Source: G963708325 sp963708325 (GTDB taxonomy: Bacteria > Actinomycetota > Thermoleophilia > Solirubrobacterales > 70-9). From it: DNA of 64,000 nt. The first letter of the stretch is position 1, and every line of letters starts with the position of its first letter. The position numbers and the translations under genes were made by a program. The stretch lies in NCBI GenBank assembly GCA_963708325.1, contig OY970203.1, positions 434,001 to 498,000 on the forward strand, given 5' to 3'. This document shows, piece by piece, positions 53,685 to 62,104 of this stretch. The notes beneath the pieces are model-generated. The model was given only the letters and a program-made list of their open reading frames with translations. It was not told the origin of the DNA and searched no databases.

Positions 53685-54372
53685 CCGCCGCGGAGCGGAC
53701 CGTGTCCGTGTAGGTGAACCCGAGCCGCTTCGCGGCGCGGTAGGTGAGGTCCCAGCTGTACCCGGCCCGGTAGGGGCCGCGGTCGACCACCCGGGTGGTC
53801 AGGTAGTGGCCGTGGTAGGCGAAGGTGACGCGGGTGCCGCAGGGCAGCGACTTGTGGGCGACGCCGACGAGGTCGCGGCTCATCGTCTTGCCGCAGGCGG
53901 TGCGGTGGCCGTAGAAGCCGGGCCCGTACCAGGTGGCCCCCTTGCGCGGCATGGACCGGATCAGCGCGGTGCGGGTGCCGCGGCCGACGACGCCGTTGAC
54001 GTTGATCCCGGCGCGGCGCTGGAAGGTCTTCACCGCGTGGGTGGTGGGGCTGCGGAAGTTGCCACTGAACGGCACCGTGGAGCCATAGCTCTTGGACTCG
54101 ACGATCCCGTTGAGGATGCGGATGTCGGACCCCCGCATGCCCTCGCGCAGCACGCGGTCGCCGAACTGGGCCGACGAGTAGGTCGAGTTCGACCCGGGCG
54201 GCGAGGTCCCGCCGCTGCCCGCGTGGGCCGAGGTGGCGGCCACGGCGAGCGCGAACAGGGCGAGGAAGACCGCCCACAGGGCCGCGCGGTCGGGATGACC
54301 GCCGGCGAATCCGGCTCGGGTGCCCCCGTCTCGATGTCGGACCCGCCGTCGGCGGGCATGGCCTTCGTGCAT
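53677..54372 (-). CDS. Secreted peptidoglycan-binding / RlpA-like protein
   Basis: A 231-residue exported cell-wall protein. A long basic N-terminus and transmembrane signal (AALWAVFLALFALAVAATSAHA) precede a peptidoglycan-binding-1 domain (DIRILNGIVESKSYGSTVPFSGNFRSPTTHAVKTFQRRAGINVNGVVGRGTRTAL) and a double-psi beta-barrel RlpA domain (ATWYGPGFYGHRTACGKTMSRDLVGVAHKSLPCGTRVTF ... VVDRGPY). RlpA proteins are lytic transglycosylases or septal binders. The gene is preceded by a c-di-AMP riboswitch, as is common for actinobacterial wall-remodelling genes. Confidence 0.88.
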   Translation of the reverse strand: MHEGHARRRRVRHRDGGTRAGFAGGHPDRAALWAVFLALFALAVAATSAHAGSGGTSPPGSNSTYSSAQFGDRVLREGMRGSDIRILNGIVESKSYGSTVPFSGNFRSPTTHAVKTFQRRAGINVNGVVGRGTRTALIRSMPRKGATWYGPGFYGHRTACGKTMSRDLVGVAHKSLPCGTRVTFAYHGHYLTTRVVDRGPYRAGYSWDLTYRAAKRLGFTYTDTVRSAAAR

Positions 54373-54384
54373 TCTCTCTTTCTG

Positions 54385-54492
54385 TGCTTACGGGGTTAGC
54401 TGACGGGCTCGCGCTGAAAGAGTCGCGCTACGCGGCAGAGCCGGCGATTCGCCCCAAACTTGGGTCCCCCGATCCCCGCGATATGTGGCGGG
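54385..54492 (-). ncRNA. ydaO/yuaA-type c-di-AMP riboswitch
   Basis: Read on the minus strand, the leader contains GGGGGACCCAAG, GGGGCGAAT and, towards the gene, the hallmark CCCGTCAGCTAACCCCGTAAGC (shown as CCCGTCAGCT and AACCCCGTAAGC). These conserved blocks occur in the correct order and spacing for the ydaO aptamer. The last pairing ends about 15 bases before the RlpA ATG, next to an AGAGAG ribosome-binding site. No separate terminator is visible, so control may be at translation. Edges are approximate. Confidence 0.88.
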
Positions 54493-54512
54493 AACTCAGC
54501 GAAGGTCGCGGC

Positions 54513-54561
54513 ATCCTAGCAACCTCGCCGGGCGGCACTACCCACTTCTTGGTAGTACCAA
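54513..54561 (-). promoter_or_regulatory. Promoter of the riboswitch-RlpA transcript with upstream dyad
   Basis: TAGGAT (minus strand, 54518-54513) would start transcription near 54506, just ahead of the aptamer. A perfect dyad TTGGTA-G-TACCAA lies at 54549-54561, and an overlapping ACTACC/GGTAGT pair at 54537-54556; either could be an activator or repressor site. The remainder of the gap (54562-54685) shows nothing recognisable; TAAGCT at 54686-54691 is a candidate -10 for the SDR gene on the + strand. Confidence 0.45.
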
Positions 54562-54699
54562 TCGGCACGGAGCCGCGGCCTCTGCGAAAGAGTTCTTTCA
54601 TCGGCAGCCAGTTCCTCCCGCATGAGTGGGCATGCGTTCGGCCGGGCGCTCCCGGTGCGAGCGCGTCCGGCCCGGGCGCGGCGAATAAGCTGCCGGCCG

Positions 54700-55533
54700 A
54701 TGAGCGGCGCGGCACTGGTCACGGGGGCGGGCGGAGGGCTGGGGCTGGCGATCGCGCGGGCGCTGGCCGCCCGGGGGATGGTCGCCCACCTCACCGACGT
54801 CGACGAGGCCGCCGTGACCGCGCGGGCGGAGGAGATCGGCGCCGGCGCCTGGGGCTCGCGGCTGGACGTGCGCGACGGCGAGGCCTGCCGGGCGGCGGCC
54901 GCCGCCACGGCCGAGCGCGCCGGCTCGCTCGACGCCTGGGTCAACAACGCCGGCATCCTTGCCACCGGCCTCGCCTGGGAGCTGGACGCCGAGGCGCGCC
55001 GCACCCTCTTCGACGTCAACGCGATCGGCACGATCAACGGCACGGTCGCCGCCCTGGAGCTGATGCGGCCTGCCGGTCGCGGCCACGTGATCAACGTGAT
55101 CTCGCTCGCCGGCCTGGTGGCGGCCCCGGGTGAGGCCGTGTACGGGGCCACCAAGCACGCCGCGATCGCCTTCACGCTGGGCACCCTCTTCGACCTGCGC
55201 CGATCGGGCGAGAAGGGGATCGAGGTCTCCGCCGTCTGCCCCGACGGGATCTGGAGCCCGATGCTGCACGACCGCCTCGAGGACCCCGATGCGGCGGCCT
55301 CCTTCTCGGGGACGATGTTCACGCCGGAGGCGGTGGCCGGCCGGGTGGCCGGGCTGCTCGACCGGCCGCGGCCGCTGCTGGTGATGCCGCGCTGGCGCGG
55401 GGCGATGCTGCGCGTCTTCGACGCGTGGCCGCGGCTGGCGATCGCGTCGCTGCCGCTGCTGCTGAGCGACGCCCGCCGCCGTCAGCGGCGCTTCAAGCGC
55501 CGCGTCGAGTCGGGGCGCTGGCCGCCGTCGTAG
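54700..55533 (+). CDS. Short-chain dehydrogenase/reductase
   Basis: NAD(P)-dependent SDR of 277 residues. LVTGAGGGLGLAIARALA is the TGxxxGxG cofactor loop, WVNNAGI the NNAG motif, and NVISLAGLVAAPGEAVYGATKHA the S...YxxxK catalytic site. A basic C-terminal helix (RRRQRRFKRRVESG) is unusual and may associate with membranes. The ATG at 54700 follows the TAAGCT box by 8 bases. It is convergent with the flavin monooxygenase gene (41-base overlap). Confidence 0.9.
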   Translation: MSGAALVTGAGGGLGLAIARALAARGMVAHLTDVDEAAVTARAEEIGAGAWGSRLDVRDGEACRAAAAATAERAGSLDAWVNNAGILATGLAWELDAEARRTLFDVNAIGTINGTVAALELMRPAGRGHVINVISLAGLVAAPGEAVYGATKHAAIAFTLGTLFDLRRSGEKGIEVSAVCPDGIWSPMLHDRLEDPDAAASFSGTMFTPEAVAGRVAGLLDRPRPLLVMPRWRGAMLRVFDAWPRLAIASLPLLLSDARRRQRRFKRRVESGRWPPS

Positions 55534-56923
55534 CCTCGCGCTCGGCCGCCGGATCACCGCCGTTGGAGGAGTCCGGGGCTGCGGGCACCGCCCTGTCGTC
55601 CGCGGCGCCGGGCGCCGCGCTGCCGTCGGTGGCGCCGGTCGCCCGCTCCCGCGCCCGCGCCCGGCGGGCCCGCCAGTGGATCAGCCGCACCGCCTGGCCG
55701 CCCAGCTTTATCTGGCGCATCATCTCCGAGACGCCGAACAGCTCGCGGGCCTCGGGGCGGCGCAGCCGCGCCAGGTCGGATGAGATCGGGTGGTCCATGT
55801 CTCGCTGCGCGAGCACGATCCGGGCCAGCAGGCGGCTGCCGGCGGTGATCAGCGGCCCGGCGCCGCCGCGCGGCTGGCCGAGCCCGAACACGTAGAGGTT
55901 GGCGATCCCGGGAGGCATCAGGCCGGCGAGCCTCGGGTACTTGTCCTCCCACTCGAAGAGGTCGCGGTCGAGGAAGGGGAAGGCGACGTCGAACCCGGTC
56001 GCCCAGACGATCGTGTCCACCTGGAGGCGGCTGCCGTCGGTGAACTCGACCGAGTCCCCGTCGAGGCGGGCGACGCCGGGCTTCGCCCGGATCGTGCCGT
56101 GGCGCAGCGCGTGCAGCAGCTCCGAGTTGACGGTCGGATGGCGATCGAAGATGTCGTGCTCGGGCTTCGGCACCCCGTAGCGCTCGTTGGAGCCGACGAC
56201 GATCCGCAGCAGCGCGCGCATCAGCAGCTTCTGGGCGAAGGTCGGCAGCCACCAGCGATCGAACTCGGAGGTCGGCACGCCGAAGATCGTCTTCGGCAGG
56301 AAGTGCGTGCCGCGGCGGATCGAGATGCAGGTCTCGAACCCCTCCCGCGCCGCCTCGACGGCGACGTCGCAGGCCGAGTTGCCGGCGCCGACGACGAGGA
56401 CGCGACGGCCGGCCAGGTCGGAGGGCCGCTTGTAGTCCTTGGAATGAAGCGCTTTGCCCGAGAAGCTGCCCGGGTGGTCGGGCGCCCGCTTCGCCCAGTG
56501 GTGGCCGTTGGCGACGACGATGCCGCGGTAGTCGCGCCGCTCGCCGTCTGCGAGGGTGACCCGCCAGCCCGACATCCCGTGCGGGCTCAGCGGCTCCACC
56601 CGGGCGACCGCGGTCCTCAGCTCGATCCGCTCGCGCAGGCCGTGGGCGTCGGCGAAGTCGTCGAGGTAGGCCAGCATCTGCTCGCGGCTGGGGAAGTCCG
56701 GGTAGTCGCGCGGCATCGGGTGGTCGCCGTACTGGGTCGAGTCGCGCGACGAGATCAGGTGGGTGGAGTCGTAGACCCCGTGGTACCAGTTGCCGCCGAT
56801 CGCGTCGTCGGCCTCCACCTGGTCGTAGGCGATGCCGGCGTCGGCGAACGCCTTCGCCACGCCGAGCCCGGCGAAGCCGGCGCCGATGATCAGCAGCCGC
56901 TCCCCCACCCCCGCCTCGCTCAT
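55493..56923 (-). CDS. Flavin-containing monooxygenase (FMO-type)
   Basis: FAD/NADPH-dependent oxygenase of 476 residues. LLIIGAGFAGLGVAKAF binds FAD, GRRVLVVGAGNSACDVAVEAA binds NADPH, and SFSGKALHSKDYK matches the FMO identifier FxGxxxHxxxYK rather than the Baeyer-Villiger version. IVWATGFD is the usual distal motif. The C-terminal 55 residues are low-complexity. The ATG overlaps the stop of the membrane protein gene, so the two products are co-produced. The substrate is unknown. Confidence 0.9.
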   Translation of the reverse strand: MSEAGVGERLLIIGAGFAGLGVAKAFADAGIAYDQVEADDAIGGNWYHGVYDSTHLISSRDSTQYGDHPMPRDYPDFPSREQMLAYLDDFADAHGLRERIELRTAVARVEPLSPHGMSGWRVTLADGERRDYRGIVVANGHHWAKRAPDHPGSFSGKALHSKDYKRPSDLAGRRVLVVGAGNSACDVAVEAAREGFETCISIRRGTHFLPKTIFGVPTSEFDRWWLPTFAQKLLMRALLRIVVGSNERYGVPKPEHDIFDRHPTVNSELLHALRHGTIRAKPGVARLDGDSVEFTDGSRLQVDTIVWATGFDVAFPFLDRDLFEWEDKYPRLAGLMPPGIANLYVFGLGQPRGGAGPLITAGSRLLARIVLAQRDMDHPISSDLARLRRPEARELFGVSEMMRQIKLGGQAVRLIHWRARRARARERATGATDGSAAPGAADDRAVPAAPDSSNGGDPAAEREATTAASAPTRRGA

Positions 56924-58797
56924 CGACCCACCGCCGCCGGGCGGCCGGACGGGACCGGCCGGCGCCTCTTGCCGGGCGCCGGCTCCCCCCGCCGGCCACG
57001 GGCGCGGCTGTCCGTGCTGGTCGCCGCCACCCGGTCCACGGCCCAGCCGAGCATCGCGATCAGGGCGAGGGCGAGAACGAGAACGGCGCCGTATGCGAGC
57101 GGCGTCAGCACGCCCGAGGAGGCCTTCGACTCGCGCTGCAGGATCTTGTGGTCTGCGATGAAGGTGCGGTCGAACCGGCGCTCGGCGGGCACCTCGCGAG
57201 CGGGGATCGCCGAATCGGCGGGCAGGTAGATCGGCGCGGCAAGCAGGGAGTTCCCGGCGTGCAGGCGGATCAGCGCCTTCCAGTCGTCGTGCACCGGGAT
57301 CGGCTCGGTCGTGCGGTAGGTTCCGTTGCCCGTGCGCTCGAGCCGGTTGACCACCAGGCCGCCGCCCTGCCAGGCGGTCGCGGTGAGCCAGTCGGCGTCG
57401 CGCGCCGCCGAGGCCGGATCGATCGTCACGCGGGCCTGCACCTCGCGCTGCTGCCCGGGCTGGACCGTGGTCAGCGCCACCCTCGCGCTGACGCCCCGCT
57501 CGGGGGTCGTGAGCAGGCCGAAGCCGACCATCGCGGCCACGGCGAGGGCGGCGGTGGCGGGGATCAGCCGCGCCGCGCCCGGCGCCGCGATCCTGCCGAC
57601 ACGCAGCGAGTAGCCGGCCCAGGCGCCGAGCATGCCGCCGGCGATCGCGACGATCAGGGCGGGGACCAGCGCCTGGCCGATCAGCGCCTGCGGCCACGGC
57701 AGCGTCATCCAGGCGTGCGACCAGCCGTATTCGATGGCCAGCCCGATTGTGCCGAGCAGGGCGCCCGCGGCGGCGCCGCGGACGAGCGGCCGCTGTGCCG
57801 GCACGGCGAGCGCGACCAGCTCGACGATTGCCGCCGAGCCCAGGTAGAGGGGGAAGTGCGGCGTGGCCTCGCCGAGGACCGGCCCCACCAGCAGCGCCAG
57901 CATCCCCCGCACCGCGAGGAAGAAGCCGGCGGCGCCGAGCGCGGCGCCGCGGCCGCCCCACTGGCGGGCCATCATCAGCCCGGCGGAGGCGGCCAGCGCG
58001 ATCAGGACGGGCTGGAAGATCATCCGGAACTGGGGCACGCCGAAGTCGAACTCCGCCTGGAAGGTGGAGAGGCCGATCAGAAAGCCGCCGCAGAGCGCGG
58101 TCATGCGTACCCGGGCGGCGAGCGCCTGGTTGCGGGCGAGGCGGCTGCTCGCCGCCGCCGGCTGCGGATGCTCGCGGCTGTACCGCTCGCCCTCGACGAG
58201 CAGGATCGCCTGGCCGAGCAGCGACATCGTGGCGCCGCCGATCAGCATCAGATGGGTCGGGCCCCAGAGGGTGACGTCCTGGCCGAAAAGGCGGTGCCAG
58301 GCGTCGTCGAGGGGGAATCCGATCAGGGCGAAGCCGCCGCAGAGCAGCATCACGAGCCCGCCCAGCGGCGCGCGCCAGTCCGGGCCGATCGGCACCGACG
58401 TCGGGCCGGGATCTCCCTCCGGCAGGGCGACGGCGAGGAAACCGGCGGTGAAGATCCCGAACAGGCCGGCGAGGATGAAGTAGTGGGCGGGGTTGGCCAG
58501 CGGTCCCGGATCGCGGCCCACGTCGATGTGCAGGGAGATGTCCCAGTACATCCCGAACAGCGCCGTCAGTAGCGACACGGTGGCGATTGCCGAGGGGAGA
58601 GCGACCCACCCCGGCAGGCCGGACTGGCGCTCGGCGAAGGCCGCCGCCCGCCCGAGCGCCTTCAGCCGCCCGCTGCGATGGCCCCAGGCCAGCAGCACGA
58701 CGACGGCGGTGGCGACGGCGCCGCCCACCGTGGCGAGGATGACGTCGCCGATCGCGGCGCCGCCGGCGGGGGCTGAGCTGGCTGTCGCAATGGTCAT
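56920..58797 (-). CDS. Polytopic membrane protein with paired D-x3-H...H motifs
   Basis: A 625-residue protein with about twelve transmembrane segments, then an extracytoplasmic beta-rich region (about 430-560, ARVALTTVQPGQQREVQARVTIDP ... TFIADHKILQ) and a final helix with basic tail. In the first third D86-x3-H90-x14-H105 and D164-x3-H168-x13-H182 form two similar clusters at membrane edges, suggesting metal or haem binding. I do not recognise the family. The GAGGAG site is 6-11 bases upstream of the ATG. Coupled to the FMO gene and divergent from a MerR regulator. Confidence 0.7.
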   Translation of the reverse strand: MTIATASSAPAGGAAIGDVILATVGGAVATAVVVLLAWGHRSGRLKALGRAAAFAERQSGLPGWVALPSAIATVSLLTALFGMYWDISLHIDVGRDPGPLANPAHYFILAGLFGIFTAGFLAVALPEGDPGPTSVPIGPDWRAPLGGLVMLLCGGFALIGFPLDDAWHRLFGQDVTLWGPTHLMLIGGATMSLLGQAILLVEGERYSREHPQPAAASSRLARNQALAARVRMTALCGGFLIGLSTFQAEFDFGVPQFRMIFQPVLIALAASAGLMMARQWGGRGAALGAAGFFLAVRGMLALLVGPVLGEATPHFPLYLGSAAIVELVALAVPAQRPLVRGAAAGALLGTIGLAIEYGWSHAWMTLPWPQALIGQALVPALIVAIAGGMLGAWAGYSLRVGRIAAPGAARLIPATAALAVAAMVGFGLLTTPERGVSARVALTTVQPGQQREVQARVTIDPASAARDADWLTATAWQGGGLVVNRLERTGNGTYRTTEPIPVHDDWKALIRLHAGNSLLAAPIYLPADSAIPAREVPAERRFDRTFIADHKILQRESKASSGVLTPLAYGAVLVLALALIAMLGWAVDRVAATSTDSRARGRRGEPAPGKRRRPVPSGRPAAVGR

Positions 58798-58904
58798 GCG
58801 CCTCTCCTCGGTCGAAGGTCTGCCCTCATCTGCGAGTTCCCATTCCCGCCATCGGGCGATGTTACACCGATTTATGGCACATAGTTACCTGTAGGATTGT
58901 GAGC

Positions 58905-59669
58905 ATGGTCACGGAGGGCGAGAACGAGCTGACGATCGAGCACCTCGCCCAGGAGGCGGGGATGACGGTGCGAAACATCCGCGCCCACCAGTCGCGCGGG
59001 CTGCTGCCCGCCCCGGAGGTCAGGGGGCGCACCGGCTACTACGGCGCCGAGCACGTCGCCCGCCTGCGGCTGATCCGCGAGATGCAGGCCGACGGCTTCA
59101 ACCTGCACGCGATCGAGCGCCTGCTCTCCCAAGCGGAGGCGTCGGGCGAGGAGATCCTCGACTTCAAGCGAACGCTGCTCGCCCCGTTCGAGAGCGAGCA
59201 GGCCGAGGTCGTGACCGCCGACGAGCTTGCCAGCCGCCTCGGCCCGCCCGACGAAAAGCTGCTGCGCAAGGCGGAGCAGCTCGGCCTGTTGCGGCCGCTG
59301 GGCGACGACCGCTTCGAGATCCCCAGCCCGACGCTGATCCAGGCGGGCGAGGAGCTGATCGCGCTCGGGGTCTCCAACGAGATGGCGCTGGAGACCGCCG
59401 ACAAGCTCAAGCGCCACTCCGAGGGGGTCGCCCGCGCCTTCGCCAAGCTGTTCACCGAGGGCGTCTGGAAGCCGTTTCGCGAGGCGGGGATGCCCGAGGA
59501 GGAGTGGCCGAAGGTGAGGGATGCGATCGAGCGCCTGCGGCCGCTTGCGGCGGAGGCCCTGCTCGCCTATTTTCAGCCGACGATGACGCGCGTGGTCGAA
59601 GAGGCGTTCCAGCGCCAGCTGGACCAGGTCAAGGCCCACTCGGGCGATGGTCGTTCTCGGAGGAAGTAG
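58905..59669 (+). CDS. MerR-family transcriptional regulator
   Basis: A 254-residue regulator. LTIEHLAQEAGMTVRNIRAHQSRGLLPAPEVRGRTGYYGAEHVARLRLIREMQADGFNLHAIERLL is the MerR winged-helix with its characteristic dimer helix. The long C-terminal region (about 170 residues) contains no cysteine metal site and probably senses an organic ligand. TAGGAT (58892-58897) ends 7 bases before ATG 58905, so I prefer that to GTG 58899. It is divergent from the membrane protein/FMO operon; TATG-GCA-CATA at 58873-58883 is a possible site. Confidence 0.87.
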   Translation: MVTEGENELTIEHLAQEAGMTVRNIRAHQSRGLLPAPEVRGRTGYYGAEHVARLRLIREMQADGFNLHAIERLLSQAEASGEEILDFKRTLLAPFESEQAEVVTADELASRLGPPDEKLLRKAEQLGLLRPLGDDRFEIPSPTLIQAGEELIALGVSNEMALETADKLKRHSEGVARAFAKLFTEGVWKPFREAGMPEEEWPKVRDAIERLRPLAAEALLAYFQPTMTRVVEEAFQRQLDQVKAHSGDGRSRRK

Positions 59670-59743
59670 GCGACCTGCGTGCTGTGTGGTCGATCCCCAT
59701 GAGCAAGCCTCGGCTTGGTCATCCGAGCCGGCTGCGGCCGGCG

Positions 59744-60517
59744 TCAGTCGGGTTGGCGGGCGACGAACATGCCCCATGGCTCCAAGGCGCACCGTCGTCG
59801 CAGTGCCTCGTCCCACCCTGGCAAATCCATGCTGGAAACGCCGAATCCGACCCGGCGCAGAATCTCGGGGAAATCGGTGCCGTACAGCCGAAGATGATCC
59901 TCCTGCCAATACTCGCGCCGCCGGTCGGCGGGTTCCACGATGCCGGGATCCTGATGTGTATGGGATCGAGAGGGGTCGACCGGAACACCGATGATCGCCA
60001 GTCCACCGGGCCGCGTAACTCGGTTTAACTCCCGGAGCGCTCGCTGGTCGTCACGCACGTGCTCCAGCACGTGGCTGCAGATCACCAGATCGAACGCGTC
60101 ATTCTCGAAGGGGATCGCTTCAATGTCGAAATGACGACTCGCGAGGGGGGAGGCGACGTCCGCGCTCACATACTCCAGATGCGCGAGCCTCTTGAGGCGG
60201 TACTGAAGAACCTCCTCGGGCGCGAAGTGCAGCACACGGTGGGCTCGCTCCAGCGCGCCTGATTGCACGAGGTAGAGCCACATCGCCCGGTGACGTCCCT
60301 GCGTCTGACAGCCTGGGCAGTTGATGTTCGGCCGCCCTCGGGATGGATCGGGCATGAACGTGCGGAAGGTGCGGTCACAGCACGGACACCAGACTCGATC
60401 GCCGCGGTAAATGAGCATGTGGTAGCGGCGCCGGAGTCGGGGCCGCAGCGTGGTCGGCAGAATCCGCGCGCCTGTATGCGCAATGCGGCGAAGCCAGGCT
60501 CTCCCCGCCCAGGCCAT
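59744..60517 (-). CDS. Class-I SAM methyltransferase with N-terminal zinc ribbon
   Basis: A 257-residue protein. CPCCDRTFRTFMP and NCPGCQTQGRHR form a four-cysteine zinc ribbon near residues 36-70. VLHFAPEEVLQYRL, VSADVAS, FDLVICSHVLEHVRDDQRALRELNRVTRPGGLAIIGVP are SAM-methyltransferase motifs (I, II, post-II and IV). The type is seen in cell-surface carbohydrate loci. The open frame continues upstream to 61153 across another gene and the IS; ATG 60517 is the likely start. Confidence 0.8.
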   Translation of the reverse strand: MAWAGRAWLRRIAHTGARILPTTLRPRLRRRYHMLIYRGDRVWCPCCDRTFRTFMPDPSRGRPNINCPGCQTQGRHRAMWLYLVQSGALERAHRVLHFAPEEVLQYRLKRLAHLEYVSADVASPLASRHFDIEAIPFENDAFDLVICSHVLEHVRDDQRALRELNRVTRPGGLAIIGVPVDPSRSHTHQDPGIVEPADRRREYWQEDHLRLYGTDFPEILRRVGFGVSSMDLPGWDEALRRRCALEPWGMFVARQPD

Positions 60518-60556
60518 TCGCTCGCATCGTAGCCCGGCCCCACTAGGGTGGATGCA

Positions 60557-61057
60557 ATGGAGTCCCCCAATCCGCAGGACCAAGTCGCGCACGAGCAGCT
60601 GATCGAGCGCTTCTACGCCGCATTCGCCGCGCGCGACGGCGCCGGCATGGTCGCCTGCTACGCGCCCGACGTGCGCTTCTCGGACCCCGTCTTCCCCGAC
60701 CTCCGCGGGGCGCAGGCCGGGGCGATGTGGCGGATGCTGACCGCGCGCGCCGACGACCTGCGGATCGAGCTGCTGGAACGCGATGCCGACGGGGATCGCG
60801 GCTTGGCGCGGTGGCGGGCCCACTACACGTTCACCCAGACTGGCCGCCCCGTCGTAAACGACGTGAGCGCGTCGTTTCGCTTCGCCGGCGGGCTGATCGC
60901 GGAGCACCGCGACGATTTCGACTTTCACCGCTGGTCGCGGCAGGCGCTGGGCCCGGTGGGGACGCTGCTTGGGTGGACGCCGCTGCTGCGCGCTTCGGTG
61001 CGGCGGCGCGCCCGCGCCGGGCTGGACGAGTTCATGACACGTCCCTCCGAGCACTAG
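60557..61057 (+). CDS. NTF2/SnoaL-like protein
   Basis: A 166-residue NTF2-fold protein: EQLIERFYAAFAARDGAGMVACYAPDVRFSDPVFPDLRGAQAGAMWRMLTARADDLRIELLERDADG, with the D-P-V-F pattern common to this group. The function is unknown. TAGGGT (60544-60549) ends 7 bases before ATG 60557. The stop codon TAG lies within the CTAG target of the IS481-family element, which begins at the next base. Confidence 0.8.
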   Translation: MESPNPQDQVAHEQLIERFYAAFAARDGAGMVACYAPDVRFSDPVFPDLRGAQAGAMWRMLTARADDLRIELLERDADGDRGLARWRAHYTFTQTGRPVVNDVSASFRFAGGLIAEHRDDFDFHRWSRQALGPVGTLLGWTPLLRASVRRRARAGLDEFMTRPSEH

Positions 61058-61088
61058 CTGTAGTTCCTCACAACGTTGTTCATCCGGG

Positions 61089-61134
61089 CCTCCTTGGAGG
61101 CTGGGGGTGTCGAAACCACCCAGTCCCAAGGAGG
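61089..61134 (+). promoter_or_regulatory. Hairpin sequestering the transposase ribosome-binding site
   Basis: CCTCCTTGG at 61089-61097 pairs with CCAAGGAGG at 61126-61134, and the stem continues (GCTGGG with CCCAG) around a short loop. The right arm includes the AAGGAGG site that lies 7 bases before the transposase ATG. Readthrough transcripts from outside would fold this stem and translate poorly, a known protective device in some IS elements. Confidence 0.6.
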
Positions 61135-61141
61135 ACACCGA

Positions 61142-62104
61142 ATGAAGCTGCACGCTAACGCCCGCACCTGTCCGAATAGCCGTCGGCTGCTCGTCAGCCG
61201 CGTCGAAGAGAGGGGATGGTCGCTGACGGCGGCGGCCGAGGCCGCCGGCGTCAGCGAGCGAACCGCCCGCAAGTGGCTGGCCCGCTGGCGCGCCGAGGGA
61301 GAGGCCGGCCTGCTGGATCGCAGCTCCGCTCCGAGACGGATTCCGAGCCGCCTTCCCGTCGAGCGCGTCGGAGCGATCGAGGCCCTGCGTCGACTGCGGA
61401 TGACCGCCGCCGAGATCGCCGAGTGCCTCGAGATGGCGCTCTCCACCGTCTCGCGCTGGCTTGGGCGGATCGGCCTGGGGCGGCTCTCGCGGCTCGAGCC
61501 GCCCGACCCGCCGAACCGCTACGAGCGCTCACGGCCAGGCGAGCTCGTCCATCTCGACGTCAAGAAGCTGGGGCGGATCGCGGGGGCTGGGCATCGCATG
61601 ACCGGCGACCGGCGCAGCCAGCACGTGCGCTATCGGAGGCGAAAGAGCGGCGCTTTGGGCTGGGAGTTCGTCCACGTCTGCGTCGACGACGCCACCCGCC
61701 TCGCCTACGCCGAGGTGCTCGCCGACGAGCGCGGGGCAACCGCCGCTGGCTTTCTTAGACGAGCGATCAGGTGGTTTCGGTCGCTGGGCGTTTCGGTCGA
61801 GCGGGTGATGAGCGACAACGGGCCCTGCTATCGCTCCACCGTCCACGCCGTCGCCTGTCGCGAGCTGCGGCTTCGGCACCTCTTTACCCAGCCCTACCGG
61901 CCGCGCACCAACGGCAAGGCCGAGCGCTTCATCCAGACGCTGCAGAACCGCTGGGCCTACGGCGCCGTCTACGGCAACTCGGCGGAGCGCACCAGGGCGC
62001 TACCCGGATGGCTTACCCACTACAACTTCCGACGACGCCATGGCTCCCTCGGCCACCGACCGCCCGCAGCTCGGCTTGCCGAGCTGGAACAACGTCATGG
62101 GTAG
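61142..62104 (+). CDS. tnp: IS481-family transposase
   Basis: A 320-residue DDE recombinase. An N-terminal helix-turn-helix (GWSLTAAAEAAGVSERTARKWLARWR) is followed by a second HTH-like segment and an integrase core with D139 (VHLDVKK), D225 (MSDNGP) and E261 (NGKAERF), a D-x35-E spacing. All catalytic residues are present, so it may be active. The ATG is fixed by AAGGAGG; the open frame upstream to 61076 lies in the leader hairpin. Confidence 0.93.
   Translation: MKLHANARTCPNSRRLLVSRVEERGWSLTAAAEAAGVSERTARKWLARWRAEGEAGLLDRSSAPRRIPSRLPVERVGAIEALRRLRMTAAEIAECLEMALSTVSRWLGRIGLGRLSRLEPPDPPNRYERSRPGELVHLDVKKLGRIAGAGHRMTGDRRSQHVRYRRRKSGALGWEFVHVCVDDATRLAYAEVLADERGATAAGFLRRAIRWFRSLGVSVERVMSDNGPCYRSTVHAVACRELRLRHLFTQPYRPRTNGKAERFIQTLQNRWAYGAVYGNSAERTRALPGWLTHYNFRRRHGSLGHRPPAARLAELEQRHG

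Noticed and set aside
54384..55133. A 249-residue + strand frame covering the riboswitch
   Set aside because: It shadows the aptamer and the SDR gene, and has no protein motif.
59744..61153. Methyltransferase frame extended to 469 residues
   Set aside because: The upstream part lies antisense to the NTF2-like gene and the IS end; the domain starts naturally at ATG 60517.
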